Shown here: positions 48,007 through 56,200 of the stretch, in pieces | Numbering within the stretch: position 1 is the first letter of the stretch | Layout of the letters: each line of letters opens with the position of its first letter | DNA from: Bosea sp. ANAM02 | GTDB taxonomy: Bacteria > Pseudomonadota > Alphaproteobacteria > Rhizobiales > Beijerinckiaceae | Assembly (NCBI RefSeq): GCF_011764485.1 | Contig: NZ_AP022848.1 | Coordinates: 4,430,001-4,494,000, forward strand | Reading direction: 5' to 3' | Length of the DNA stretch: 64,000 nucleotides | Translations under genes and position numbers: made by a program | Notes under the pieces: model-generated | Told to the model about the DNA's origin: nothing | What the model saw: only the letters and a program-made list of their open reading frames with translations | Databases searched by the model: none

Positions 48007-48623
48007 GCGGCCTGTCCTTCTCGGGAGATCAGCGCGGCGAGGGAGAGATCGGCAAGGGCGGCCGCGATCTCGCGGTCGCGCTCGGAGGTGATCGGGCGGT
48101 CCGGCGAGAGCGGGCCGATCAGCGCCTCCATGAAGCCGCCGACGATCATCGCGGCGGCAGCATCGGGATCGACCGCGCGGAAGGCCCCCTGCCCTTCGCC
48201 CTCAACGACGAGCGCGCGAAAAATACCGGCGATCTCGCGGCGATAATCGAGCCGCGTCGCGTCGACGGCCGGGTCGGCGGGCTCGGCGATCATCGACCAG
48301 GCGAGGCGGCGATTGGCGAAGGCGCGGCGCGCAAAGGCTTCCACCGCGGCGGTCAGGCGCTCGGCGACGGGAGCGTCACTTGCAGCGATTTCACGTAGCA
48401 CGGAAAGCTCACGCGACGAGACCGCCGCGACGATCTCAGCCATCAGCTCCGCCTTGGAGGCGAAATAGGAATAGACGCTGCCGGTCGAGACGCCGCTTGC
48501 GGCGGCGACCGCCGCAATCGAGGTCTCGTGGAAGCCGACCTCGGAGACGATGCCGCGCGCGGCGGCGAGGATCGCCTCGCGCTTGCCGGCCTTGCGGGGG
48601 TGCCTCGACTGCGTGCCGGCCAT
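48003..48623 (-). CDS. TetR/AcrR family transcriptional regulator
   Basis: 206-aa regulator with a TetR HTH near residues 15-60: KREAILAAARGIVSEVGFHE, TSIAAVAAASGVSTGSVYSY and FASKAELMAEIV. The C-terminal ligand domain is divergent. The frame runs upstream of the ATG at 48623, but the HTH spacing fits this start. A 28-bp nested palindrome lies 11 bp upstream of the start codon, a textbook autorepression site. The stop overlaps the AidB-like gene, so the regulator likely controls both. The ligand is probably an acyl-CoA or related compound, inferred from the partner gene. Confidence 0.9.
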   Translation of the reverse strand: MAGTQSRHPRKAGKREAILAAARGIVSEVGFHETSIAAVAAASGVSTGSVYSYFASKAELMAEIVAAVSSRELSVLREIAASDAPVAERLTAAVEAFARRAFANRRLAWSMIAEPADPAVDATRLDYRREIAGIFRALVVEGEGQGAFRAVDPDAAAAMIVGGFMEALIGPLSPDRPITSERDREIAAALADLSLAALISREGQAA

Positions 48624-48634
48624 CGCTGATCTCG

Positions 48635-48662
48635 AAATTGAATTTGAATTCAGATTCAATTT
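48635..48662. promoter_or_regulatory. Nested palindrome, probable TetR operator
   Basis: AAATTGAAT (48635-48643) and ATTCAATTT (48654-48662) are perfect 9-base inverted arms. Between them lies T, the perfect 8-base palindrome TGAATTCA (48645-48652), and G. The site is AT-rich within high-GC DNA and spans positions -12 to -39 from the tetR start codon, where it would block RNA polymerase or early elongation. Two palindromes nested in one site suggest binding of two dimers. Confidence 0.82.
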
Positions 48663-48791
48663 GAAGACACAGTTGGCCGCCGTCAAGAGCTGGGATCGGA
48701 ATGACCGGATTGGAGCACGGCAAGCCGTGGGCGAGATTGCCTCCGGCACGCTCCGGCGCCCCCTTGAGGCACCCTGCGGCGCCTCAGGTAC

Positions 48792-49256
48792 TCACGAAGG
48801 CGGCGCCTCGCTGGAATTGGCCGTCCTGTCGCGACCGGCCCAGCGCTCGACGGAATGATCGATGGCGAGCAGGACGAGCGCAAGCAGCGTGGCCGACGCC
48901 ACGATGGCATGATCGCCCAGCCCGGCGGCGCAGCCGAGCGCGGCAGTGACCCATATGGCCGCGGCGGTGGTCAGGCCCGTCGGCGTCGCATGGCCGCGAC
49001 GCAGCACGATGACGCCGGCGCCCAGGAAACCGATCCCGGTCAGCAGGCCCTGGACGACGCGGCTGGCGGCATCGGCCTCATGTGGCCCGCTGAAGATCGT
49101 CGCCGCGGCGGCCGTACCCAGCCCGACCAGGCCGAAGGTGCGGATTCCGGCGGCACGCTGCCTGTTGGTCCGTTCCCAGCCCACGACGATGCCGGCGGCC
49201 ATGCCGGCCAGCAGCCTGAGCAGCAGATCCAGCTCTCCCCAGAGAAAACCACTCAT
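48792..49256 (-). CDS. MgtC/SapB family membrane protein
   Basis: 154-aa inner-membrane protein with four to five hydrophobic segments. It has the family core LLRLLAGMAAGIVVGWERTN (N-terminal helix), GIRTFGLVGLGTA, GIGFLGAGVIVLRRG and TAAAIWVTAALGCAAGLG. The start is the ATG at 49256, beginning with MSGFLWGELD, after a G-rich stretch. MgtC proteins support growth at low magnesium and inhibit the F-type ATP synthase in some pathogens; the role of this shorter SapB-like member is less certain. It faces the tetR gene head to tail on the same strand. Confidence 0.9.
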   Translation of the reverse strand: MSGFLWGELDLLLRLLAGMAAGIVVGWERTNRQRAAGIRTFGLVGLGTAAAATIFSGPHEADAASRVVQGLLTGIGFLGAGVIVLRRGHATPTGLTTAAAIWVTAALGCAAGLGDHAIVASATLLALVLLAIDHSVERWAGRDRTANSSEAPPS

Positions 49257-49352
49257 GGCCCACCCCCGAAAACGATGATCGAGGACATGAACGCGCGAAC
49301 GCCGTTCGCGTTCGTTATGGGGCAAACGACCGGCAGCCGACGAGGAAGCGGC

Positions 49353-49961
49353 TTAAAACTCGATCCCCTGCTGCGCCTTCACGCCCGCCGCGAAATGGTG
49401 CTTCACCAGCGTCATCTCGGTGACGAGATCGGCCGCCTCGATCAGCTCGGGCTTGGCGTTGCGGCCGGTGACGACGACATGCAGGTCCGGCCGGCGGGCG
49501 GCTAGCGCCGCCACCACTTCGGCGAGCGGCAGATAGTCGTAGCGCAGGGCGATGTTGAGTTCGTCGAGCACGAGCAGCCTGATCTCCGGATCGGCCATCA
49601 ACTCCCGGGCCTTGGCGAAGGCACGCTCGGCAGCGGCGATGTCGCGGGCCTTGTCCTGCGTTTCCCAGGTGAAGCCCTCGCCCATGCTGTGCCAGTTCAC
49701 CTGGTCGCCGAAGGCTTCCAGCGCCTTGCGCTCGCCGGTCGACCAGGCGCCCTTGATGAACTGCACCACGCCGATGCGCCAGCCATGGCCGAGCGCACGC
49801 AGGATCAGGCCGAACGCCGCCGTCGACTTGCCCTTGCCGGGGCCGGTATTGACGATCAGCAGGCCCTTTTCGAGCGTCTTGGAGGCGACTTCGGCGTCCT
49901 GCACCGCCTTGCGCTTCTCCATCTTCGCCTTGTGGCGGGCGGCGTCGTCAGTGTCCGTCAT
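49353..49961 (-). CDS. cobO: Cob(I)yrinic acid a,c-diamide adenosyltransferase
   Basis: Transfers the 5'-deoxyadenosyl group of ATP to cob(I)yrinic acid a,c-diamide (CobO/BtuR family). The 202-aa protein has the P-loop NTGPGKGKSTAAFGL, VVQFIKGAWSTGE, MGEGFTWETQD and LDELNIALRYDYL, ending with the usual FxxGxKAQxGIEF tail. Two tandem ATGs (49964, 49961) overlap the cobU stop; the second is better spaced from GAGTGA. It is translated as an operon with cobU, away from the riboswitch-led genes. Confidence 0.95.
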   Translation of the reverse strand: MTDTDDAARHKAKMEKRKAVQDAEVASKTLEKGLLIVNTGPGKGKSTAAFGLILRALGHGWRIGVVQFIKGAWSTGERKALEAFGDQVNWHSMGEGFTWETQDKARDIAAAERAFAKARELMADPEIRLLVLDELNIALRYDYLPLAEVVAALAARRPDLHVVVTGRNAKPELIEAADLVTEMTLVKHHFAAGVKAQQGIEF

Positions 49962-50482
49962 CATTTCACTCGCATCGGCAATCCGGCGACCATGAAGACC
50001 ACGCTGGCCGCACGCGCCGCAAGCACCTGATGCAGGCGTCCCGCCTCGTCGCGGAAGCGGCGGGCCAGCGCGTTCTCCGGCACGATGCCGAGCCCGACCT
50101 CGTTGCCGACCAGCACGAGCGGCGCGGAGACGCGCTCGCAGGCGGAGATCAGGCCCTCGCGGGCGGCGGCCGTGTCGCGCTCGGCCAGGATCAGGTTGGT
50201 CAGCCAGAGCGTCAGGCAATCGATCAGGATCGGCCGGCCGGCCGGCTGGGTGGCGATGGCCCCGGCCAGATCGATCGGCGCATCGACCGTCTGCCAGCCG
50301 GCCGGGCGGCGGGCGCGATGCTCGGCGATGCGCGCGCGCATCTCGTCGTCATAGGCCTGCGCCGTGGCGATATAGGTCCAGGGCGAAGGCCACGCCTCGA
50401 TCAGCGCCTCGGCATGGCGGCTCTTGCCGGAACGGGCGCCGCCGAGGACGAGGGTGAGGTGGGGGATTTCGTTCGGCATCAT
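49961..50482 (-). CDS. cobU: Bifunctional adenosylcobinamide kinase/guanylyltransferase
   Basis: Phosphorylates adenosylcobinamide and transfers GMP to it in assembly of the nucleotide loop (CobU; CobP in P. denitrificans). The 173-aa protein has the P-loop LVLGGARSGKSRHAE, the following YIATAQAYDDEM, RIAEHRARRPAGW (guanylylated His region), DCLTLWLTNL and VGNEVGLGIVPEN. The longer open frame upstream runs through a palindromic repeat and is not used; the ATG at 50482 is where homology starts. Its promoter must lie in 50483-50670, which is largely taken up by that repeat. Confidence 0.94.
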   Translation of the reverse strand: MMPNEIPHLTLVLGGARSGKSRHAEALIEAWPSPWTYIATAQAYDDEMRARIAEHRARRPAGWQTVDAPIDLAGAIATQPAGRPILIDCLTLWLTNLILAERDTAAAREGLISACERVSAPLVLVGNEVGLGIVPENALARRFRDEAGRLHQVLAARAASVVFMVAGLPMRVK

Positions 50483-50500
50483 ATCCGCTGCGTTTCCTGA

Positions 50501-50617
50501 GCCCTCATCCTGAGGAGGCCGGAAGGGCCGTCTCGAAGGATGGTCCAGGAGGCTCGGGAGGCATCTGGAGCATCCTTCGAGACGCCGCTGACGCGGCTCC
50601 TCAGGATGAGGGCTCAC
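50501..50617. repeat. Dispersed palindromic repeat (117 bp, large stem)
   Basis: GAGCCCTCATCCTGAGGAG (50501-50519) is matched perfectly by its inverse complement at 50599-50617. Inside, CGTCTCGAAGGATG and CATCCTTCGAGACG form a second stem. The element fills the gap between the cobU start and the cobalamin riboswitch. The pattern resembles short intergenic palindromes common in Hyphomicrobiales genomes, to my knowledge; no other full copy is in the window. Confidence 0.8.
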
Positions 50618-50670
50618 GAAGAAGATCGCGCACTGCATTGCACAGCAACACGGCGATAGCTAATGATGAT

Positions 50671-50838
50671 CGTGACGGTGCCTCCGCGAGGAGGTGAAAA
50701 GGGAACGCGGTGCGAGACCGCGGCTGCCCCCGCAACTGTAAGCGGATGTCCTTCGCCATCGGCCACTGGAGCGCTCGCTCCGGGAAGGCGGCGAGAGACG
50801 CGAAGTCCGCGAGCCAGGAGACCTGCCGTCGACCCGCA
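50671..50838 (+). ncRNA. Cobalamin riboswitch
   Basis: Adenosylcobalamin-sensing leader of the cbtB operon. In order: GGTGCCTCC with GAGG-TGAAAAGGGAA, GGTGCGAGACCGCGGCTGCC, CCCGCAACTGTAAGCGG, CCACTGG with CGGGAAGGCG, GACGCGAAGTCCGCGAGCC, and the B12 box AGCCAGGAGACCTGCC at 50812-50827. All are standard parts of the fold. It ends about 43 bases before the cbtB ATG, so control is likely at the ribosome site or by early termination; high B12 should shut off cobalt uptake and the downstream cob genes. Confidence 0.96.
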
Positions 50839-50881
50839 GAGATCCAACCGGCTGCCGGCGGGGCGGCCACGGAGAACGCTT

Positions 50882-51058
50882 ATGAACACCGCTTCGGTTC
50901 CCACCCCCACACTCAGCGTTTCGGACCGCGTCAAGGCGGTCGCCGCCGCGCTCGTGATCGGCGTCGCGCTGATCTACACGACCGGCTTCGCGGCCTCGAC
51001 CAATGTCCACAACGCCGCGCACGATACCCGTCACGGCCTCGCCTTTCCCTGCCACTGA
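50882..51058 (+). CDS. cbtB: Cobalt transporter subunit CbtB
   Basis: 58-aa membrane protein with one transmembrane helix (VAAALVIGVALIYTTGFA) and a His-rich C-terminus, VHNAAHDTRHGLAFPCH, thought to bind cobalt. It is the small partner of CbtA, whose gene follows after 12 bp. It is the first gene behind the cobalamin riboswitch, which is the usual place for this pair in alphaproteobacteria. The start ATG is preceded by GGAG. Confidence 0.94.
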   Translation: MNTASVPTPTLSVSDRVKAVAAALVIGVALIYTTGFAASTNVHNAAHDTRHGLAFPCH

Positions 51059-51070
51059 GGGAAAGCATCC

Positions 51071-51811
51071 ATGGTCACGCGTGTTCTCACGGTCAGCATC
51101 CTGGCCGGGCTTCTGGCTGGCTTGATCGTCGCCGCCCTGCAGCATGTCACCACCACACCTCTCATCCTCAAGGCCGAGACCTATGAGGCGGCGCTCGCGC
51201 TGAAGGCGCCGACGCTGGCCGGTTTCGACGACGAGGCGAAAATCATCCTGGCGCATGGACCGGCCGGCGAAGCGCCCGGCCACGACCATGCCGAGTGGAA
51301 GCCGCAGGACGGCCTCCAGCGCACGCTCTTCACCGGCGCGGTGACGATCGCGACCGCGATCGGCTTCGCGGGGCTGCTGCTCGCCGGGATGATCGCGGCC
51401 GGCGACAGCATCGACCAGCGCAGCGCGCTCGTCTGGGGCGCCTGCGGCTTCCTCGCGCTCGGGCTTGCGCCTGCGATGGGGCTGGCTCCCGAACTGCCGG
51501 GCGCAGCCTCGGCCGCGCTGGAGCAGCGCCAGCTCTGGTGGCTCTGGACGGCCGTCGCGACCGCGGCCGGGCTCTTCATGTTCCTGCGCTTCGAACAGCC
51601 CTGGCTCAAGCTCGTGGCCATCGTCCTGATCGTGCTGCCGCATGTCGTCGGCGCCCCGCACCCGGCCGCGCCGGAGAGCAAGGTGCCCGCCGAGGTCGCC
51701 GCGCATTTCGCAGCGCTCTCGCTCGGCATCCAGGCGGCGCTCTGGCTCGCCACCGCCTTCATGGTCGGCGTGCTATGGCCCTGGGCGAACCGCCGTTCCG
51801 CGGAAGCCTGA
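51071..51811 (+). CDS. cbtA: Cobalt transporter subunit CbtA
   Basis: 246-aa integral membrane protein of the CbtA family, with about six helices and a loop carrying His residues (EAPGHDHAEWKP). The N-terminal helix is VLTVSILAGLLAGLIVAALQ with a His in QHVTT. It is believed to bring Co2+ into the cell with CbtB for corrin synthesis, based on riboswitch association and gene neighbourhood in many bacteria. The next gene, a DUF1636 protein, follows after 9 bp. Confidence 0.93.
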   Translation: MVTRVLTVSILAGLLAGLIVAALQHVTTTPLILKAETYEAALALKAPTLAGFDDEAKIILAHGPAGEAPGHDHAEWKPQDGLQRTLFTGAVTIATAIGFAGLLLAGMIAAGDSIDQRSALVWGACGFLALGLAPAMGLAPELPGAASAALEQRQLWWLWTAVATAAGLFMFLRFEQPWLKLVAIVLIVLPHVVGAPHPAAPESKVPAEVAAHFAALSLGIQAALWLATAFMVGVLWPWANRRSAEA

Positions 51812-51820
51812 GGGCAAGCC

Positions 51821-52210
51821 ATGTCCGAGGGCGACCTCACCATCCATGTCTGCACGGCCTGCCGCCGTGCCCGCGCCGATCTCCCGGAAGGCTATGACCA
51901 GCCGGGACTGGCGCTGGCCGAGCGTCTCGCTGAGCAGCTCAAAGCAAAAGGCAGCACGATCCCCGTGCTGCCCGTCGAGTGCCTCTGCGTCTGCAAGCGG
52001 CCCTGCACCATCGCGCTCAGCGCCGACGGCAAATGGACCTATCTGATCGGCGATCTCGACACCGACACCCATCTCGACGAGATCGTCGGCGCCGCGGAGG
52101 CCTATGCCGCCAGCGCCAACGGCATCGTTCCCTGGAAAGAGCGGCCCCAGTCCTTCCGCAAGGGCGTGGTCGCGCGCGTGCCGCCTTTGCCGGCGCGCCA
52201 GCAAGGATGA
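51821..52210 (+). CDS. DUF1636 family putative metal-binding protein
   Basis: 129-aa soluble protein of the DUF1636 family. Cysteines are arranged as VCTACRRA near residue 10-17 and VECLCVCKRPC near 52-62, like a thioredoxin-fold 2Fe-2S ferredoxin or a metal-binding site. The family lies next to cbtAB and cobW in many alphaproteobacteria, so a role in cobalt handling or in electron transfer for B12 synthesis is likely but unproven. It ends 4 bases before cobW. Confidence 0.88.
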   Translation: MSEGDLTIHVCTACRRARADLPEGYDQPGLALAERLAEQLKAKGSTIPVLPVECLCVCKRPCTIALSADGKWTYLIGDLDTDTHLDEIVGAAEAYAASANGIVPWKERPQSFRKGVVARVPPLPARQQG

Positions 52211-52214
52211 CATC

Positions 52215-53285
52215 ATGAACGCTCCGCAGACGACGAACCTGGGCAAGACGTCATTGAGCAAGACGCCCTGCACCATCATCACCGGCTTCCTCGGCGCCGG
52301 TAAGACGACGCTGGTGCGCCATCTCCTCGAGAACGCGCAGGGCAAGAAACTCGCCGTGCTCGTCAACGAGTTCGGCGATCTCGGCTTCGACGGCGAATTC
52401 CTGAAGGGCTGCGGCATTGCCGGCTGCAGCGACGAGGACGTGGTCGAATTGCCGAATGGCTGCATCTGCTGCACCGTCGCCGACGATTTCGTGCCGGCGC
52501 TGGAGAAGCTGCTCAACCGGCCGAATCCGCCGGAGCATATCCTGATCGAGACCTCCGGCCTCGCCCTGCCGAAGCCGCTCGTCACCGCCTTCAACTGGCC
52601 GGCGATCCGCTCGCGGGTCACCGTCGACGGCGTCATCGCCGTGGTCGACGGCCCGGCCGTGGCCGAGGGCCAGTTCGCCGATGATCCCGAGGCGCTCGCG
52701 GCGCAGAAGGCGGCCGATGCCTCGGTCGATCACGACAACCCGCTGGAGGAGGTCTTCGAGGACCAGATCCTCTGCGCCGACCTGATCCTGCTCAACAAGA
52801 GCGATCTCGTCGACGAGACCGGCCGCGCGCGGGTCAAGGCCGAGATCGCCGAGCATCTGCCCAAGGCGATCAAGATCGTCGAGACCGCCCATGGCAAGGT
52901 CGAGCCGGCGCTGATCGTGGGCTTGGGCGCCGCAGCCGAGAGCGATCTCGCCGCCCGCCCCTCGCATCACGGCGAGGGCGAGCACGATCACGACCATGAC
53001 GATTTCGACTCGGTCGCCGTGCCGCTGCCGGCCGGCTTGTCGCCGGAAGAACTCACGGCGCGCGTCGCCAAGGCCGCCGAGGCCGAGGGCGTGCTGCGCC
53101 TCAAGGGCTTCACCGCGGTACCGGGCAAGCCGATGCGTCTGGTCGTACAGGGCGTCGGCCGACGCGTCGGACATCATTTCGACCGGCCCTGGGGCGCGAG
53201 CGAGTCACGCGACGGACGTCTTACCGTGATCGGGCTCAAGGGCTTCGACCTCAAGGCCGTGGAAGCGGCTCTCGCGGGGGCGTAA
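52215..53285 (+). CDS. cobW: CobW, G3E-family GTPase metallochaperone
   Basis: 356-aa GTPase thought to deliver Co2+ to the CobNST chelatase. The P-loop is GFLGAGKTTLVRHLL, the metal site CxCC lies in LPNGCICCTVADDF, and NKSDLVD gives guanine specificity. A His/Asp-rich loop HHGEGEHDHDHDD sits near residues 252-265 and precedes the C-terminal domain (AEGVLRLKGF). The ATG at 52215 follows an AAGGA site; the longer frame overlaps the previous gene. It directly precedes cobN, its functional partner. Confidence 0.95.
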   Translation: MNAPQTTNLGKTSLSKTPCTIITGFLGAGKTTLVRHLLENAQGKKLAVLVNEFGDLGFDGEFLKGCGIAGCSDEDVVELPNGCICCTVADDFVPALEKLLNRPNPPEHILIETSGLALPKPLVTAFNWPAIRSRVTVDGVIAVVDGPAVAEGQFADDPEALAAQKAADASVDHDNPLEEVFEDQILCADLILLNKSDLVDETGRARVKAEIAEHLPKAIKIVETAHGKVEPALIVGLGAAAESDLAARPSHHGEGEHDHDHDDFDSVAVPLPAGLSPEELTARVAKAAEAEGVLRLKGFTAVPGKPMRLVVQGVGRRVGHHFDRPWGASESRDGRLTVIGLKGFDLKAVEAALAGA

Positions 53286-53294
53286 CTTCGACCG

Positions 53295-56200
53295 ATGCAC
53301 CTTCTCCCGACCAGCGAGATCAGGCTCGACGACGGCGAGGACGCCGTCGATCTCGCCCTGCCGCCGGGAGATGTGCTCGTCCTGTCCTTCACGGACAGCG
53401 ACCTCTCGGCGCTGGCGGTGGCGACCCGTACTTGTACTGAACCGCCGTCGTCATGGTCGGGCTTGTCCCGACCATCCACGTCTTCCCGCGAGCACGGTGT
53501 TCAAGACATGGATGCCCGCCACAAGGGCGAGCATGACGGACAGAGCCTCACTGTCCGCCTCGCGCCGCTCCGACGCCTGAAGCATCCGCTGTCGGTCGAT
53601 TTCCTGATCGAGAAAACGGCAGCGCAGTGCCGCTTCGTGCTGCTGCGCTGCCTCGGCGGACTCGACTACTGGCGCTACGGCATCGAGCAGCTTGGCACGG
53701 TTTGTCGTGAGCGCGGCATTCCGCTGGCGATTTTGCCCGGCGACGACCGCGACGATCCGCGGCTGGGCGAGCATGCGACGGTGCCGGCGGAATTCGCGGG
53801 CGAGTTGCTGGGCTACTTCCAGGCCGGCGGCGGCGCCGAGAACATGCGGCGGCTGCTGGGGCGGGTAGACGGGTATCTGGCAACGTCGAGAGACCCCTCA
53901 TCCGCCTGCCGGCACCTTCTCCCGCAAGGGGAGAAGGGCCAGACGGTCCCCGCTGCTTCCTTCTCCCCTTGCGGGAGAAGGTGGCCCGGCGAAGCCGAGA
54001 CGAATGAGGGGTCGCACGACGCGAGCGACTTCGCTCCGTTCCCACTGCCATCTTTCTTCGCACTCGGCACCAACAGCCTCCCCCAGACCTGGCGCGAGGC
54101 ACTCGCTGCCCTGCCCTCCGGCCAGCCACTCGTCGCGATCCTGCTCTATCGCTCCGGCGTCGCGGCGGGCGACACCGCCATGGGCGAAGCCATCGCCACG
54201 GCACTGGCAGCCCGCGGCCTCGCACCCCTGCCCCTTGCGCTGACCAGCCTGAAGGACCCGGTCGTCACAGCCGAACTCGCGGCATTGATCGCGACGCGCA
54301 AACCGGCCCTCATCGTCACCACGACCGCCTTCTCCGCGCGCGAGGGTGCCGATTTCGTGCTCGACCGTGCCGATTGCCCGATACTGCAGGCGGTTCCTGT
54401 GGGCAGCCCGCGCGAGGCCTGGGAAGCCTCGCCGCGCGGCCTGTCCGCCGCCGACCTCGCCATGCAGGTGGCGCTGCCGGAATTCGACGGGCGGATCGGC
54501 GCAATTCCGGTCGCCTTCAAGGCGGAAGAGATCGATCCCGCGATCGGCCTCGCTATCCGCCGTCTCGTGCCCGATGTGGAGGGCATCGCCGCTCTGGCCG
54601 ATCTGGCGGCCGGCTGGATCGCACTGACCCGGAAACCCGCGGCAGAACGCAAGCTCGCGCTGGTGATGTCGGATTATCCCGCGCGCGGCGGACGCGCCGG
54701 CTTCGCGGTCGGACTCGACACGCCGGCGAGCGTGACGGCGATCCGGGAATTGCTGGCGGGAGCGGGATATGAGGTCGGCGCTGCAACCTCCGCCGTCATC
54801 CCGGGCTTGACCCGGGATGACGATGAGGGAACGACAGAGGGGGTCCTGCTGATGGCCTCGCTCACCGCCGGCCCAACCACTCTGAGCATCCCCCTCGCCA
54901 CCTATCGCAACTGGCTCGATACGATCCCCGCAGCCGCCCGCGAAACCCTTCTCGCCAGCCACGGAGCGCCGGAAACCGATCCAACCTGCCGCGATGGCGC
55001 CTTCCATTTCCGCGCCGTGCGCCATGGCCATCTCATCGTCGCGCTCCAGCCGCCACGCGATGCGACACCCGACCGCAAGGCGCGCTATCACGACCCCGAC
55101 GCCCCGCCCGGCCACGGTTACCTCGCCTTCTATCTCGCGCTGCGTCGGATGGAGGCCATCGATGCGCTGATCCATCTCGGCACGCACGGCACGATGGAAT
55201 GGCTGCCGGGCAAGGCGGTCGCGCTTTCCTCCGGCTGCTGGCCGCGGCTCGCCACCGGCGGACTGCCGGTGATCTACCCCTATGTCGTCGACGATCCCGG
55301 CGAGGCGGCGCCGGCCAAGCGCCGGCTCTCGGCCGTCACGCTCGGCCATCTGCCGCCACCGCTGGCCGAAACGGAAGCGGCCGGCGAGACGGCCCTGCTG
55401 CGCGATCTGGTCGAGGAGTTCTCGCAGGCGCAGGTGCTCGATCCGCGCCGGGCCGATATCGTCGCCGGCGAAATCCGGGCGCGTGCCGAGGCGAGCGGTC
55501 TCGCCGCCTCCTGCGGCGTCGCTGCCGATACCGAAATGAACGAGGCGCTGACGCGGCTCGACGCCCATCTCTGCGATATCGCCGAACTGCCCTTCCGCGA
55601 CGGTCTGCACGTCTTCGGTCACTCGGCGATCGATCCCGTTTCCGCCCGCAACGAGCGCGACAACCTGCTCACCGCGCTCGACGGCCGTTTCGTCGCGCCC
55701 GGACCGGCCGGCGCCCCGCATCGCGGCCGGCCGGACGTGCTGCCGACCGGCCGCAATCTCTCGACGCTCGATCCCCGTGCGATCCCGACGCGCGCCGCCA
55801 CACGGCTGGGCCAGCTTGCGGCGCAGGCGGTTGTGTCACGCCATCTGCAGGACCACGGCGACTATCCCCGCCGGGTCGTCATGGACCTCTGGGCCTCGCC
55901 GACTCTGCGCTCGGGCGGCGAGGACATCGCCCATGCGCTGGCGCTGATGGGCGTTGAGTCGCTCTGGGACAACGCCTCGACCCGCGTCACCGGCTTCAGC
56001 ATCGTCCCGCAACCGAAGCTCGCCTATCCGCGCCTCGACGTGACCGTGCGCATCTCCGGCACCTTCCGGGACACCTTCCCCGGCCAGATCGCGCTGATCG
56101 ACCAGGCGGCACGGGCCGTGGCTGCGCTAGACGAGCCGGACGACTGGAACGAACCCGCCGCCGCTCGCCGCCGCGGCGAGCATGGCGCGCGCATCTTCGG

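Noticed and set aside
46765..48246. 493-codon open frame antisense to the AidB-like gene
   Set aside because: Same type of mirror frame, no domain pattern, runs across the tetR boundary.
53898..55721. 607-codon open frame antisense to cobN
   Set aside because: Shadow of cobN; composition typical of antisense reading of high-GC genes.
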